Below are positions 51,074 through 61,185 of a stretch of DNA of 64,000 bases, piece by piece; positions within the stretch are counted from its first letter, which is position 1; each line of letters starts with the position of its first letter. Position numbers and translations under genes: made by a program. The notes beneath the pieces were generated by a model. It ran no database searches. It was not told where the DNA came from and worked only from the letters and a program-made list of their open reading frames with translations. Where the stretch lies: contig NZ_CP034539.1 in assembly GCF_003963535.1 (NCBI RefSeq), positions 2,480,001-2,544,000 of the forward strand. Direction: 5' to 3'. Source of the DNA: Streptomyces cyaneochromogenes. GTDB lineage: Bacteria; Actinomycetota; Actinomycetes; Streptomycetales; Streptomycetaceae.

Positions 51074-54028
51074 TCACTCGTCAAGTGAGTCGAGGGCCTT
51101 TCCGATGAGCGCCGTACGGTCGGCCGCCGCGGTGACATGCTCCAGGCCGAAGCCCAGCAGCACCGTGTCGTCCGTGGTGACCGCTCCATAGGTCTGGAAC
51201 AGCGTCCCGGTGCGCGCCCAGTCCTTGAGGACGGCCGGGCTGCCCGCGGGCGGTCCGGTCACCTTCCAGGCGCCGAGCGACGTCTCGAAGCCCTCGGTCT
51301 CGGTCGCCGTACCGCCGACGACGAGCGAGGCCTCGTCGGCGAGGACGCCGTGACCGCCGAAGGCCGGGTCGCTGACGTAGCCGATCGAGACCTCGACCGT
51401 CTTGCCCGCGTACGCGCTCAGGTCGAAGTCGAGCTGCTTCCAGCCCTCGGAGGCACCGGTGAGGGCGTTCCACGAGCCGCTGCTGCCGGTCGCGGTGCAG
51501 CCGCTGTTGGCCACGGTCAGGTAGTGGGCCAGCCAGGGGTGCTCGCCCACGTAGAACCCGGCCTCGCAGTCGGCCGGCACGGTGGTGCTGGTGGCGCCGC
51601 CCGCCTCGGGGAGGGTCGTCCAGTCCTCGGCACCCGTGGTGTGGGCCTCGACCAAGACGTTGTCGTAGCCGGGCTCGACGTCCCACAGCAGCTGGGTGCG
51701 CAGCGTCGGTTTGTCCGCCGCCGTCACACCGGTGAGGTCGACGGTCCTGGTCAGCCGCTTGTAGGCGTCGTCGGTGTGCACGGCGGCCGCCATGTAGGAG
51801 CCCGTGTACGGCCCGTACGGGTTGACGGTCCCGGCGAACTGGCCCGCGCCCGCGCTGGCGAACTGCGGGTACGTGGCGGCGGGCAGCTCGTCCGAAGTGA
51901 CGCCGTACGTCCCGGCCTTGTCGAGCGGGTTGCCGGTTGCGTCGCCGAGCGCTCCGGTGAAGCCGCCGAGCTTGCCGGAACCGGTGAAGCCGGTGGCCCC
52001 GGGGGTCGACGTACGGGAGTAGGCGCCCAGGTAGTACTGGCTGAAGTCGTTCGACAGGTTGCCGCCGCCGAGGTCCACGTTGCCGCCGGCCTGCTCGCCC
52101 GCCTCCATCAGCTTGCCGCCCTCGTTGAGGTAGGCGCGCAGCTGGAGCTGGGTTGCGTTGCCCGGGACGTTCGCGCCCGTGTAGTGGACGAGCGTGTCGA
52201 AGTGGCCCAGCACGCCGAGCGCGTCGGGCGCGCCCTGAGTGGCGACGTCCCAGACGATCGCCCGGTGGCCGTTGGCCTTGAGCGCGTCGACGTACTTCTG
52301 CGCGTGTGCCGCGGTGGCGCCTTCCTCGGCGACCACGAGGACGTCCGCGCGCGGCCGCTGTGCCACGGTGTACGTGAAGTGCTCGCTGGAGACGGGCTTT
52401 CCGCTCCTGGTCTCGCCGGTGAACCACACCTCGACCTTGTCACCCGGGTCGCCGTCGGCGACCTTGGCCCGGTACTCGTCGAAGTAGAGGTTGTCGTCAC
52501 CGCCGTACGTCTCGCCGCCCTTCCAGGGCTTCAGCGCCATGTCCTCCGTACGGCCGCCGTTGACGCGGTACTTGAGCTCCTTGTCGCGCACGGACTTCCG
52601 TGCGACGACGGACACCTCCTGGTCCGCGCCGCGGGAGTACGACGTGGTGAACGGCGCCGGCGTGAAGTCGGCGGCCTTCAGACCCAGCGAGGACGCCGGC
52701 TGGTCGGGGCGCGCGGCGGACTCGGCGACGGAGAGCGCGAACGGGACGTTCTTTGCGAACTCCTGCTGGATCAGCTTCTCGTCGTCCGGGAAGTTGAATA
52801 CCGACTGGCAGTCGGCCGCGTTCCACTGGTCGTTCGGGTCGATGTTCGACGCGGTCTGGCAGGTCGACATCTCGGGCGTGAACATCGCGATGCCGTTGAG
52901 GTTCGCGGCGTGGCCGTCGGTCTCGCCGTTGGTGGTGTACAGCTCCGAGGAGACCTGCGGGTGATAGCCCGGGATCGCGGGGTTCTCCGGGGTGCCGGCG
53001 AGGGCCTCGTAGAGGACGTCGTCCGGGGTGTCCGTGGCCACCTGCCAGCCGACGCCGTAGAGGATGAGCTCGGCCGCGGAGTGGTAGTTGATGCCGTACT
53101 CGAACCCGATGCGCTTCTGGAAGGCGTCCATCGCCTTCGTTTCGGGCTCGGAAGCCGGGGAGGCGCCGCGGTAGGTCTCGCTCGTGGGGTTGGGGGACGA
53201 ACCCTCGTCGTCGTAGCCCCACTTGTAGGCGAAGTTGCGATTGGGGTCGACGCCGTCGCCGGTGCTGATGACACCGTCGCCGTTGATGTCGCGCAGGTTC
53301 TTGCGCCACAGGCGGGTGCTGGAGTCCTTGAACGTGTAGTCGTAGCCGTCGGGGTTGGCCGAGAGGACGAACCACAGCTCGGTCGAGTCGACGATCTTCT
53401 TGACGCGCTTGTCCGTCTTGTAGTTGTCCAGGTAGTAGTGCATCAGACGCCGGGTCATCTCCGGCGTGATCCACTCGCGCGCGTGCTGGTTGGAGACGTA
53501 GAGAACGGACGGCTTGGCGCCGTCCTTCGTCTTCTTGGCGTTCTTGGTGAGCTTGACCGCCAGGATGTCCTGGCCGTTGATCGTCTTGCCGATGGAGACG
53601 ACCTTGGTGAGGCCGGGGTTCTCCTGCCCGGTCCGGACGATCTCCTCCTTGAGCCCCCCACTTCCGCTGTACGGGCGGTACACGCCCTCCGCGGCTTTCT
53701 CCGTACGGGCCTCGGCCCTGGCGGAGAGTTCGTGCTCCGTGAGCTCGACGCCCTGCTTCTCGAGCTTCTCGGCCTGTTTGTCGGTGAGGTAGACCTCGAC
53801 CGTGGCCTTGCCCTTCTCGGGTGCCTGCTCGCTGAGTTCGTGGCCGTCCTGGCCGGCCGCCAGCAGCAGGGGTACCTGCTTCTTGGTGACCTCGGCGCGG
53901 AAGACCTTGACTTCGTTCGCGTCGGTTTCTTCTGAACTTCCCGGTTGTGCCTGGGCGATGGGTGCGATACTCGCTCCGCCTATCAGGAGCGCACCGGCAG
54001 CGAGGATCGATCTCGCTCTGGGTCTCAT
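51074..54028 (-). CDS. secreted M14 zinc carboxypeptidase with C-terminal accessory domains
   Basis: This 984-residue precursor has a signal peptide with probable cleavage after AQA at residue 27. A propeptide-like region runs to about 110, and the M14 peptidase domain spans about 115-440. Zinc-site motifs are SNQHAREWITPEM (His and Glu ligands) and the histidine in YGINYHSAAELILYG; the late glutamate is in MFTPEMSTC. This is the carboxypeptidase T type. The C-terminal 500 residues hold beta-rich domains, including an immune-inhibitor-A-like part (TRTVDLTGVTAADKPTLRTQ) with a large Gly-rich segment. It is probably an extracellular nutritional protease. Confidence 0.9.
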   Translation of the reverse strand: MRPRARSILAAGALLIGGASIAPIAQAQPGSSEETDANEVKVFRAEVTKKQVPLLLAAGQDGHELSEQAPEKGKATVEVYLTDKQAEKLEKQGVELTEHELSARAEARTEKAAEGVYRPYSGSGGLKEEIVRTGQENPGLTKVVSIGKTINGQDILAVKLTKNAKKTKDGAKPSVLYVSNQHAREWITPEMTRRLMHYYLDNYKTDKRVKKIVDSTELWFVLSANPDGYDYTFKDSSTRLWRKNLRDINGDGVISTGDGVDPNRNFAYKWGYDDEGSSPNPTSETYRGASPASEPETKAMDAFQKRIGFEYGINYHSAAELILYGVGWQVATDTPDDVLYEALAGTPENPAIPGYHPQVSSELYTTNGETDGHAANLNGIAMFTPEMSTCQTASNIDPNDQWNAADCQSVFNFPDDEKLIQQEFAKNVPFALSVAESAARPDQPASSLGLKAADFTPAPFTTSYSRGADQEVSVVARKSVRDKELKYRVNGGRTEDMALKPWKGGETYGGDDNLYFDEYRAKVADGDPGDKVEVWFTGETRSGKPVSSEHFTYTVAQRPRADVLVVAEEGATAAHAQKYVDALKANGHRAIVWDVATQGAPDALGVLGHFDTLVHYTGANVPGNATQLQLRAYLNEGGKLMEAGEQAGGNVDLGGGNLSNDFSQYYLGAYSRTSTPGATGFTGSGKLGGFTGALGDATGNPLDKAGTYGVTSDELPAATYPQFASAGAGQFAGTVNPYGPYTGSYMAAAVHTDDAYKRLTRTVDLTGVTAADKPTLRTQLLWDVEPGYDNVLVEAHTTGAEDWTTLPEAGGATSTTVPADCEAGFYVGEHPWLAHYLTVANSGCTATGSSGSWNALTGASEGWKQLDFDLSAYAGKTVEVSIGYVSDPAFGGHGVLADEASLVVGGTATETEGFETSLGAWKVTGPPAGSPAVLKDWARTGTLFQTYGAVTTDDTVLLGFGLEHVTAAADRTALIGKALDSLDE

Positions 54029-54123
54029 GAACCCCCCTAGCAGTCTTTCGCCACAGTGACGAATGACTGCCAGGCTCATGCCACTTCACGGTCCAGTCAA
54101 GAGTGCCGCAAAGACACACAAAT

Positions 54124-54160
54124 ACCGGTGCCGACATCCCAAGTGGACGTCGGCACCGGT
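54124..54160 (-). terminator. hairpin terminator after whiA
   Basis: ACCGGTGCCGAC pairs perfectly with GTCGGCACCGGT around a 13-base loop, 20 bp after the whiA stop. Read in the whiA direction it is followed by ATTTGTGTGTCTTTG, a fairly T-rich tail. It ends the uvrC-rapZ-yvcK-whiA operon. Confidence 0.75.
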
Positions 54161-54179
54161 CTGTTGACGATCTTTCACC

Positions 54180-55169
54180 TCATCCCGCGAGGTTGTCCGC
54201 CAGTTCGTCGGAGAGGTTGGCCTCCGTGCCCGGGATGCCGAGGTCCTGGGCCCGCTTGTCGGCCATGGCCAGCAGACGGCGGATACGGCCGGCGACGGCG
54301 TCCTTGGTCAGCGGCGGGTCGGCGAGCGCGCCCAGCTCCTCCAGGGAGGCCTGCTTGTGCTCCATGCGCAGGCGTCCGGCCGCGGCGAGGTGCTCGGGGA
54401 CCTCGTCGGCGAGGATCTCCAGCGCGCGCTGCACGCGGGCCCCGGCGGCGACGGCCGCGCGCGCGGAGCGACGGAGGTTGGCGTCGTCGAAGTTGGCGAG
54501 GCGGTTCGCCGTGGCGCGGACCTCGCGGCGCATCCGGCGCTCCTCCCAGGCCAGCACCGACTCGTGCGCGCCGAGGCGGGTCAGCAGGGCGCCGATCGCG
54601 TCGCCGTCCCGGACGACCACGCGGTCCACGCCGCGCACCTCACGGGCCTTGGCGGCGATCGACAGCCGGCGTGCCGCGCCGACCAGGGCGAGCGCGGCCT
54701 CGGGGCCCGGGCAGGTCACCTCCAGGGAGGACGAGCGGCCGGGCTCGGTGAGCGAGCCGTGCGCCAGGAAGGCACCGCGCCAGGCGGCCTCGGCGTCGCA
54801 CGTGGCCCCGGAGACCACCTGCGGGGGCAGGCCGCGGATCGGGCGGCCGCGCCCGTCGACCAGGCCGGTCTGGCGGGCCAGCTGGTCACCGCCCGCGACC
54901 ACCCGCACGACGTAGCGCGAACCGCGGCGCAGCCCGCCCGGAGCCATCACGATCAGCTCGGAGCTGTGGCCGAAGATCTCCAGGATGTCCCGCTTGAGCC
55001 GGCGGGCCGCCATCGCGGTGTCCAGCTCCGCCTCGATCACGATGCGCCCGCTCACCAGGTGGAGGCCGCCGGCGAACCGCAGAATGGCGGAGACCTCCGC
55101 CTTCCTGCAGCAGGTCCGGGTGACGGGAAGCCGGGAGATCTCATCCTTCACCGCTGCCGTCATCGCCAT
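54180..55169 (-). CDS. whiA: sporulation regulator WhiA
   Basis: This 329-residue DNA-binding protein is required for the switch from growth to septation in aerial hyphae, working with WhiB. The N-terminal two-thirds is a LAGLIDADG endonuclease-like fold lacking catalysis ([20 protein letters not shown]). The C-terminal HTH is at about 255-310 ([20 protein letters not shown], then [11 protein letters not shown]). The ATG at 55169 has AAGGA seven bases upstream and overlaps yvcK by ten bases. It is the last gene of its operon. Confidence 0.96.
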   Translation of the reverse strand: MAMTAAVKDEISRLPVTRTCCRKAEVSAILRFAGGLHLVSGRIVIEAELDTAMAARRLKRDILEIFGHSSELIVMAPGGLRRGSRYVVRVVAGGDQLARQTGLVDGRGRPIRGLPPQVVSGATCDAEAAWRGAFLAHGSLTEPGRSSSLEVTCPGPEAALALVGAARRLSIAAKAREVRGVDRVVVRDGDAIGALLTRLGAHESVLAWEERRMRREVRATANRLANFDDANLRRSARAAVAAGARVQRALEILADEVPEHLAAAGRLRMEHKQASLEELGALADPPLTKDAVAGRIRRLLAMADKRAQDLGIPGTEANLSDELADNLAG

Positions 55170-56227
55170 GGGCCGATCCTTCCATGCATCCGAAAAATAC
55201 GGTCGTACGCGGCGGCGAGGAGCTCCGGGTCGTGCCGGGGCGTCCCGTCCGTCCGGGCCACCGGGGCCAGCTCGACCGCGGCACCGAGTCGCTTGGCGGC
55301 CTCGGTGAGCACATCCCGATCGGGCACGGCGGCCTCGTCGGCCAGCACCACGTCCAGGGCGAGTTTAGGGGCGTGTCGTCCCAAAACCTCCAAATGACGC
55401 TGCGGGGAGAAGCCTTCGGTTTCTCCCGGCTGCGGGGCGAGGTTCAGCGAGAGTACCCGGCGCGCCTTCGTCTCGATGAGGGCGTCCAGGAGATCGGGCA
55501 CGAGCAGGTGCGGGATGACCGAGGAGAACCAGGAGCCCGGCCCGAGCACCACCCAGTCCGCGTCCCGGACGGCGGCGACGGCCTCCGGGACGGCGGGCGG
55601 GTCGTGCGGCACGACGTGCACCGACTGCACCTCACCGGGGGTGAGGGCGACGTTGGCCTGGCCGCGGATGGTGTCGACGTCCTCGGGCCGGTCCGGGTCG
55701 TGCCCCTTGACCAGGGCCTGCAGCTCCAGCGGCACGGCGGACATGGGCAGCACGCGCCCGTGCGCGCCGAGCAGCTTGCCGACCAGGTCGAGGGCCTGGA
55801 CGTGGTCGCCGAGCTGCTCCCACAGGGCGACGATCAGCAGGTTGCCGACCGCGTGGTCGTGCAGGTCGCCCTTGGAGTGGAAGCGATGCTGGATGACGCG
55901 GGCCCAGGTCTGGCCCCAGTCGTCGTCGCCGCACAGCGCGGCCAGCGCCTTGCGCAGGTCGCCGGGCGGCAGCACGCCCAGTTCGTCGCGCAGACGCCCG
56001 CTGGAGCCGCCGTCGTCGGCCACGGTGACGACGGCGGTGAGGTCGCCGGTGATCCGGCGCAGCGCGGCGAGCGAGGCGGACAGGCCCATGCCGCCGCCGA
56101 GGGCGACGACCTTGGGCTGGGTGCCCCGGCGGCGCGGCTTGGCACCGCGGGCCTCGACGGGCCGGCCCGCGCGCGACTCGGGCACCGCGCGACGCAGCCT
56201 GCTCAGCCGCGGAGTACGTCCCGTCAT
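55160..56227 (-). CDS. yvcK: YvcK/GlmR-family gluconeogenesis factor
   Basis: This 355-residue protein is of the CofD/UPF0052 family. A Rossmann-like start reads [20 protein letters not shown], then [20 protein letters not shown] and [18 protein letters not shown]. Homologues bind UDP-GlcNAc and link sugar metabolism with cell-wall synthesis. The first 35 residues are a basic, variable extension. It overlaps rapZ by ATGA and whiA by ten bases. Confidence 0.94.
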   Translation of the reverse strand: MTGRTPRLSRLRRAVPESRAGRPVEARGAKPRRRGTQPKVVALGGGMGLSASLAALRRITGDLTAVVTVADDGGSSGRLRDELGVLPPGDLRKALAALCGDDDWGQTWARVIQHRFHSKGDLHDHAVGNLLIVALWEQLGDHVQALDLVGKLLGAHGRVLPMSAVPLELQALVKGHDPDRPEDVDTIRGQANVALTPGEVQSVHVVPHDPPAVPEAVAAVRDADWVVLGPGSWFSSVIPHLLVPDLLDALIETKARRVLSLNLAPQPGETEGFSPQRHLEVLGRHAPKLALDVVLADEAAVPDRDVLTEAAKRLGAAVELAPVARTDGTPRHDPELLAAAYDRIFRMHGRIGPWR

Positions 56228-57240
56228 TCCCGTCCCATGTCCCGGTGCACGACCACCGTCTCCACGCCCTGGGATGCAAGGCGTGCCGCGAGCTTCTCGG
56301 ACGTGGCGACCGAGCGGTGCTTGCCGCCGGTGCAGCCGACCGCGATCGTCACGTACCGCTTGCCCTCACGACGGTATCCGGCCGCGATCAGCTGCAGCAG
56401 CTCGGAGTAGCGGTCGATGAACTCCTTCGCGCCGGGCTGGTTGAAGACGTACGCCGAGACCTCCTCGTTCAGGCCCGTGAAGGGGCGCAGCTCCGGGACC
56501 CAGTGCGGGTTGGGCAGGAAGCGCATGTCCACGACCAGGTCCGCGTCGACCGGGAGGCCGTACTTGAAGCCGAAGGACATGACCGTGGCCCGCAGCTCGG
56601 GCTCCTCCTCGCCGGCGAACTGGGCGTCCATCTTGGCCCGCAGCTCGTGCACGTTGAGGCTGGAGGTGTCGATCACCAGGTCGGCGTCACCGCGCAGCTC
56701 GCGCAGCAGCTGGCGCTCGGCGGCGATGCCGTCGACGATGCGGCCGTCGCCCTGGAGGGGGTGCGGGCGGCGCACCGACTCGAAGCGGCGCACCAGGGCG
56801 TCGTCGGAGGACTCCAGGAAGACGATCCGGCGTGTGACGCCCCGCGTGTCGAGTTCGGCGAGGGACTCGCGGAGGTTGTCGAAGAAGCGCCTGCCTCGGA
56901 CGTCGACGACCACCGCGATCCGCGCCACGTTGCCCTGGGAGCGGGCGCCGAGCTCCACCATGGTGGGGATCAGCGCGGGAGGGAGGTTGTCGACGACGAA
57001 CCAGCCGAGGTCCTCCAGACACTTGGCGGCCGTCGAGCGGCCGGCCCCCGACATGCCGGAGATGATCACCAGCTCAGGGATGGCCGTTTCGGGGACCCCG
57101 GCTGTCTCGATGCCCGTACTCACCTGTGCTCCGTCTTCCTGGCGTGCGTCCTGCTGGGTGAGATCCTCGCCGGTTTCCTTGTGCGTTTCCTGGGTCTGCT
57201 GATCTCGCCCTGCTGTGGGGTGTGTCTCGTGCTCGCTCAT
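56224..57240 (-). CDS. rapZ: RapZ-family nucleotide-binding protein
   Basis: This 338-residue protein has a Walker A variant [12 protein letters not shown] at about residues 62-73 and the family C-terminal block [13 protein letters not shown]. In E. coli RapZ tunes GlmS by small-RNA processing; in actinobacteria the role is less clear. The first 55 residues are a Gln/Glu/Thr-rich extension that may be over-long; V40 or a nearby codon could be an alternative start. The ATG overlaps the uvrC stop. Confidence 0.93.
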   Translation of the reverse strand: MSEHETHPTAGRDQQTQETHKETGEDLTQQDARQEDGAQVSTGIETAGVPETAIPELVIISGMSGAGRSTAAKCLEDLGWFVVDNLPPALIPTMVELGARSQGNVARIAVVVDVRGRRFFDNLRESLAELDTRGVTRRIVFLESSDDALVRRFESVRRPHPLQGDGRIVDGIAAERQLLRELRGDADLVIDTSSLNVHELRAKMDAQFAGEEEPELRATVMSFGFKYGLPVDADLVVDMRFLPNPHWVPELRPFTGLNEEVSAYVFNQPGAKEFIDRYSELLQLIAAGYRREGKRYVTIAVGCTGGKHRSVATSEKLAARLASQGVETVVVHRDMGRE

Positions 57241-59369
57241 CTCTCCTGCCCCCGTCGTTCGTCCGGGGCGCCCGCGGACACGGGCTCCCCCGAGGTCTCC
57301 GCCGTCGTTTCGGATTCCTCGTCTTCCATGATCTCTCCAGTCGCCGTGTTCACGGCGGGTGCGGCCGGGGCCGCCTGGGCGAGTGCCACGGCAATCGTCT
57401 CGGCCGTTTTACGACCTATGCCCGGAACCTCGCAGATCTGGTCGATTGTCGCGGATCGCAGCTTCTTCACCGAACCGAAGTGCTTGATCAGCGCCTGCTT
57501 GCGAGTCTCACCGAGGCCGGGGACATCGTCCAACGGGCTCGACCGGAAACGCTTGGCGCGCTTGGTGCGCTGGTAGGTGATCGCGAAGCGGTGGGCCTCG
57601 TCCCGGACGCGCTGGAGCAGATAGAGGCCCTCGCTGGTACGGGGCAGGACCACCGGGTCGTCGTCGCCTGGCAGCCAGACCTCCTCCAGACGCTTGGCGA
57701 GGCCGCAGACGGCGATGTCATCGATGCCGAGCTCGTCCAGAGCGCGCTGGGCGGCCGCGACCTGCGGCCGGCCGCCGTCGACGACGACGAGCTGCGGGGG
57801 GTAGGCGAAGCGCCTGGGGCGGCCCTCGTCGTCCTTGAGGCCGTTGGTGAGGGGGGCCTCGGCGAGGGGGTCGGGGGAAGTGGGGCGGTCGGGGGAGGTG
57901 AGGCCGTCGTCGGCGCCGGAGGGTGCGTCGGCGAGGGTGTCCTCGCCGTCGGCCCACTCGCCCGTGCGCTCCTTCTCGGCGAGGTAGCGCTTGAAGCGGC
58001 GGGTGATCACCTCGTGCATGGAGCGGACGTCGTCCTGGCCCTCGAAGCCCTTGATCTGGAAGCGGCGGTACTCGCTCTTGCGCTGCAGCCCGTCCTCGAA
58101 GACGACCATGGAGGCCACGACGTCGTCGCCCTGCAGGTGCGAGATGTCGTAGCACTCGATCCTGAGCGGGGCGCTGTCCAGGTCGAGGGCGTCGGCGATC
58201 TCCTCCAGGGCACGTGAGCGCGTGGTCAGGTCGGAGGCGCGCTTGGTCTTGTGCAGGACGAGCGCCTGCTGGGCGTTGCGCTCGACGGTCTCCATCAGGG
58301 CGCGCTTGTCCCCGCGCTGCGGGATGCGCAGCGAGACGCCGGAGCCGCGGCGCCCCGTGAGCCACTCCTGCACGGGCTCCAGCGGGTCGGGGAGGGCCGG
58401 GACGAGGACCTCCTTGGGCACGGCGTCCCCGGTCTCCTCGCCGTAGAGCTGCTGGAGGGCGTGCTCGACGAGGGCGCCGGTGGTGATCTCCTCGACCTTG
58501 TCGGTGACCCAGCCACGCTGGCCGCGCACCCGGCCGCCACGCACATGGAAGATCTGCACGGCCGCCTCGAGCTCGTCCTCGGCGACCGCGATGAGGTCGG
58601 CGTCGGTCGCGTCGGCGAGCACGACCGCGTTCTTCTCCATGGCCTTCTTCAGGGCCTCGATGTCGTCGCGCAGGCGGGCGGCCCGCTCGTACTCCATCTC
58701 CTCGGCCGCCTCCATCATCTGCTTCTCCAGGCGGCGCAGATAGGCACCCGTGCGGCCGGTCATGAAGTCGCAGAACTCTTCGGCCAGTTCGCGGTGCTCC
58801 TCGGCGGAGACACGGTCCACGCAGGGGGCGGAGCACTTGCCGATGTAGCCGAGCAGGCAGGGGCGGCCGGTGCGGCGGGCGTTCTTGAAGACGCCGGCCG
58901 AGCAGGTGCGCACGGGGAAGACGCGCAGGAGGAGGTCCACGGTGTCGCGGATGGCCCACGCGTGCGCGTACGGTCCGAAGTACCTGACGCCCTTCTTCTT
59001 GTGACCGCGCATCACCTGCACACGCGGGAACTCCTCGTTCATCGTCACCGCGAGGTACGGGTAGCTCTTGTCGTCGCGGTACTTGACGTTGAACCGGGGG
59101 TCGTACTCCTTGATCCAGGAGTACTCCAGCTGGAGCGCCTCGACCTCTGTGGACACCACGGTCCACTCCACGGACGCCGCCGTGGTGACCATCGTGCGGG
59201 TGCGCGGGTGCAGGCCCGCCAGGTCCTGGAAGTAGTTCGCCAGGCGCTGACGCAGGCTCTTCGCCTTTCCGACGTAGATCACCCGGCGGTGCTCGTCACG
59301 GAACCGGTACACCCCGGGAGAGTCCGGGATCTGTCCCGGCTTGGGGCGGTAGCTGGAGGGATCGGCCAT
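57237..59369 (-). CDS. uvrC: excinuclease ABC subunit C
   Basis: This 710-residue nuclease makes both cuts in nucleotide excision repair. The N-terminal GIY-YIG domain ([20 protein letters not shown]), the UVR coiled-coil region, the RNase H-like C-nuclease ([18 protein letters not shown]) and the double helix-hairpin-helix ([27 protein letters not shown]) are all present. An acidic 40-residue insert ([20 protein letters not shown]) precedes the last nuclease half. It is the first gene of uvrC-rapZ-yvcK-whiA. Confidence 0.95.
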   Translation of the reverse strand: MADPSSYRPKPGQIPDSPGVYRFRDEHRRVIYVGKAKSLRQRLANYFQDLAGLHPRTRTMVTTAASVEWTVVSTEVEALQLEYSWIKEYDPRFNVKYRDDKSYPYLAVTMNEEFPRVQVMRGHKKKGVRYFGPYAHAWAIRDTVDLLLRVFPVRTCSAGVFKNARRTGRPCLLGYIGKCSAPCVDRVSAEEHRELAEEFCDFMTGRTGAYLRRLEKQMMEAAEEMEYERAARLRDDIEALKKAMEKNAVVLADATDADLIAVAEDELEAAVQIFHVRGGRVRGQRGWVTDKVEEITTGALVEHALQQLYGEETGDAVPKEVLVPALPDPLEPVQEWLTGRRGSGVSLRIPQRGDKRALMETVERNAQQALVLHKTKRASDLTTRSRALEEIADALDLDSAPLRIECYDISHLQGDDVVASMVVFEDGLQRKSEYRRFQIKGFEGQDDVRSMHEVITRRFKRYLAEKERTGEWADGEDTLADAPSGADDGLTSPDRPTSPDPLAEAPLTNGLKDDEGRPRRFAYPPQLVVVDGGRPQVAAAQRALDELGIDDIAVCGLAKRLEEVWLPGDDDPVVLPRTSEGLYLLQRVRDEAHRFAITYQRTKRAKRFRSSPLDDVPGLGETRKQALIKHFGSVKKLRSATIDQICEVPGIGRKTAETIAVALAQAAPAAPAVNTATGEIMEDEESETTAETSGEPVSAGAPDERRGQER

Positions 59370-59974
59370 GTCTCACACCCTACTGGCGAGGGGTGACAGT
59401 CCGGCGAGGCTGTGGACAACCGCTCCCGCGGCCGGCGGGGCTGCAGAAACGTGAGTGCGGCCAGAGCGTGGCGGTGGTCGTCGCCGCCCTCCGGGAGGCG
59501 GGCCGTCCACGACGGTGCCCCGGCTCCTGACCTGACAGTCGACCTTGCGGCCGCTCGCCTGCCACCGGTTCCGGCAGCCCGTCCCGCCTCACCCGCCTGG
59601 CCCACCACCTCGTGTCCGCCCCCTCTCGCGCAGGCCGGCCAGACCCTCCTGAGCCCGGCACGCGACTTACCACCTAAATCGCCTCTTTCGGCGCAAAACA
59701 TCACGGAGGTGCTGGGCGACGGGCGCAGCACGGGGACGGACACGGCGACGGCTGGCCGCGAGGCCCTGGACGGCCTCGCAGCTCGGTCGGGCAGCACCGC
59801 TGTTGGGCATCAGGTGTTGTCGGGACTTGGTCAACACGCTTCAATGCGGGGGAACTCGGGGCCGTGAACCACGGCGTACGGATGTGACGACCCCTGCCGT
59901 GCCGACGGGGAGCCCCGACGAGCTGCGCGAACGGTCCGACCAGCCGTTGTGAACAACCACAGAAAGGCCCCTGC
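59370..59974. other. 605-bp stretch without a convincing gene
   Basis: Open frames here have no recognisable motif, poor starts and arginine-rich antisense-like composition. The stretch should hold the uvrC promoter at its left end and the promoter of the HTH protein at its right end (AGAAAGG before its ATG). It may include a decayed gene. I see no repeat or RNA gene. Confidence 0.5.
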
Positions 59975-60931
59975 ATGCCGCACGCCACACAGCACGCGGA
60001 CCTCCCTGCCGTCGCCACCGCGGAACTGGACACGGCCCTGCAAGGCGGCCCCTTCCATGTCGCCCTGCGCGCCGCGATAGCCGCCCGGGGACTGCCGCTG
60101 CAGCGCGTGCAGCACCATCTGTCCCGTCGTGGCGTGAAGGTCGGGGTCACCAGCCTGAGCTACTGGCAGCAGGGCGCGCGCAGGCCCCAGCGCCCCGAGT
60201 CGCTGCGTGCCGTACGGGCGCTGGAGGAGATACTCCAGCTGCCGGAGGAGTCCCTGATCCGGCTGCTCGCCGAGGCCGACGCCCACTCCGCCCTCCAGCG
60301 GCCCGCGGCCCGCTCCTACCGCTCCCTGGTGGAGGCCTCGGGCGTCCTGGAACAGCTGCTGGCCGAGCTGGACTGTCCGGTCGACTGCGGCGTGCACACC
60401 CTCGCGCACCACGAGCGGATACACATCGGAGCTCGCCGTGAGCTGGCGGGGCGCGAATCGCACCACATCGTGCGTGCCCACAAGGACGGCGTGGACCGCT
60501 TCGTGGCCGTCCATCACGGCGACCCGGGGTGCATACCGGAGCGCATGACAGTGCACGCCCTGGAGAACTGCCGTACGGGGCGGGTCCGTTGGCACCACGA
60601 CACCGGTGTCCTGGTGGCCGAGCTGCTCTTCGGCACGCGTCTGCGGGCGGGCGACACCTACCTCTTCCGCTACGGCGTCGAGGACGGCACCGCCGGCGTG
60701 TCCCGCGAGTACGCCCGCGGCTTCCCTCTCGCGGGCGGCCAGTACGCCCTCCAGGTCCACTTCACGGAGAACGCCCTCCCCGTCCGCTGCCACCGCTTCG
60801 CCCAGCACTCGGCGGCGGCTCCCCGCAGCGGCCGCCAAGGACTGGCCCTCAGCGGCCTGCACCGTTCCGTCCACCTTGTCGAGCCACGGGTGCGGACGGG
60901 GATCCTGGGCATCGGGTGGGAGTGGGAGTGA
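59975..60931 (+). CDS. putative XRE-like DNA-binding protein
   Basis: This 318-residue protein has an N-terminal HTH-like region at about residues 25-100 (FHVALRAAIAARGLPLQRVQ, then VTSLSYWQQGARRPQRPESL). A beta-rich C-terminal domain follows, with DCGVHTLAHHERIHIGARRE and ENALPVRCHRFAQHS. I know similar Streptomyces proteins only as regulators of unknown target. The ATG is preceded by AGAAAGG. It stands alone between uvrC and the LacI gene. Confidence 0.65.
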   Translation: MPHATQHADLPAVATAELDTALQGGPFHVALRAAIAARGLPLQRVQHHLSRRGVKVGVTSLSYWQQGARRPQRPESLRAVRALEEILQLPEESLIRLLAEADAHSALQRPAARSYRSLVEASGVLEQLLAELDCPVDCGVHTLAHHERIHIGARRELAGRESHHIVRAHKDGVDRFVAVHHGDPGCIPERMTVHALENCRTGRVRWHHDTGVLVAELLFGTRLRAGDTYLFRYGVEDGTAGVSREYARGFPLAGGQYALQVHFTENALPVRCHRFAQHSAAAPRSGRQGLALSGLHRSVHLVEPRVRTGILGIGWEWE

Positions 60932-61070
60932 GACACCGCTCCCAGCTGCCCTCGGCGCGGTCGACCGCCGCGTTCTGATCCCGGAGCGGCCCTCCTCCCG
61001 GCGCGGCCTCATCACGGCACAGCCCGACGGGTCCGGCACGGCTTGGCGTCCCGTCAGCGGCTTGGGAGGG

Positions 61071-61100
61071 GACGTAAACGATTGCGCAATCGTTTACGTC
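61071..61100. promoter_or_regulatory. 30-bp perfect palindrome, LacI-type operator
   Basis: GACGTAAACGATTGC followed by GCAATCGTTTACGTC is fully self-complementary. Its core AAACGATTGCGCAATCGTTT has the central CG and flanking AAACG/CGTTT typical of LacI-family operators. It lies 86 bp upstream of the LacI gene and is much more AT-rich than its surroundings, so it likely covers the promoter. Confidence 0.85.
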
Positions 61101-61185
61101 CGGCTCCGAATGGGATACGTTCCGGGCCAGGAGACCCGCCGCAGCCCAGGGAGGCCGCGGCACAGCCGGGACCGGGAGGGATCCG

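Noticed and set aside
51137..53935. 932-codon plus-strand open frame opposite the M14 carboxypeptidase
   Set aside because: It is Val/Gly/Arg-rich shadow sequence; the minus strand encodes a signal peptide and zinc-site motifs.
59412..59867. 151-codon open frame between uvrC and the HTH gene
   Set aside because: Composition is Pro/Ala/Arg-rich without a domain, no ribosome site, and no neighbour suggests a role; long chance frames are common at this GC.
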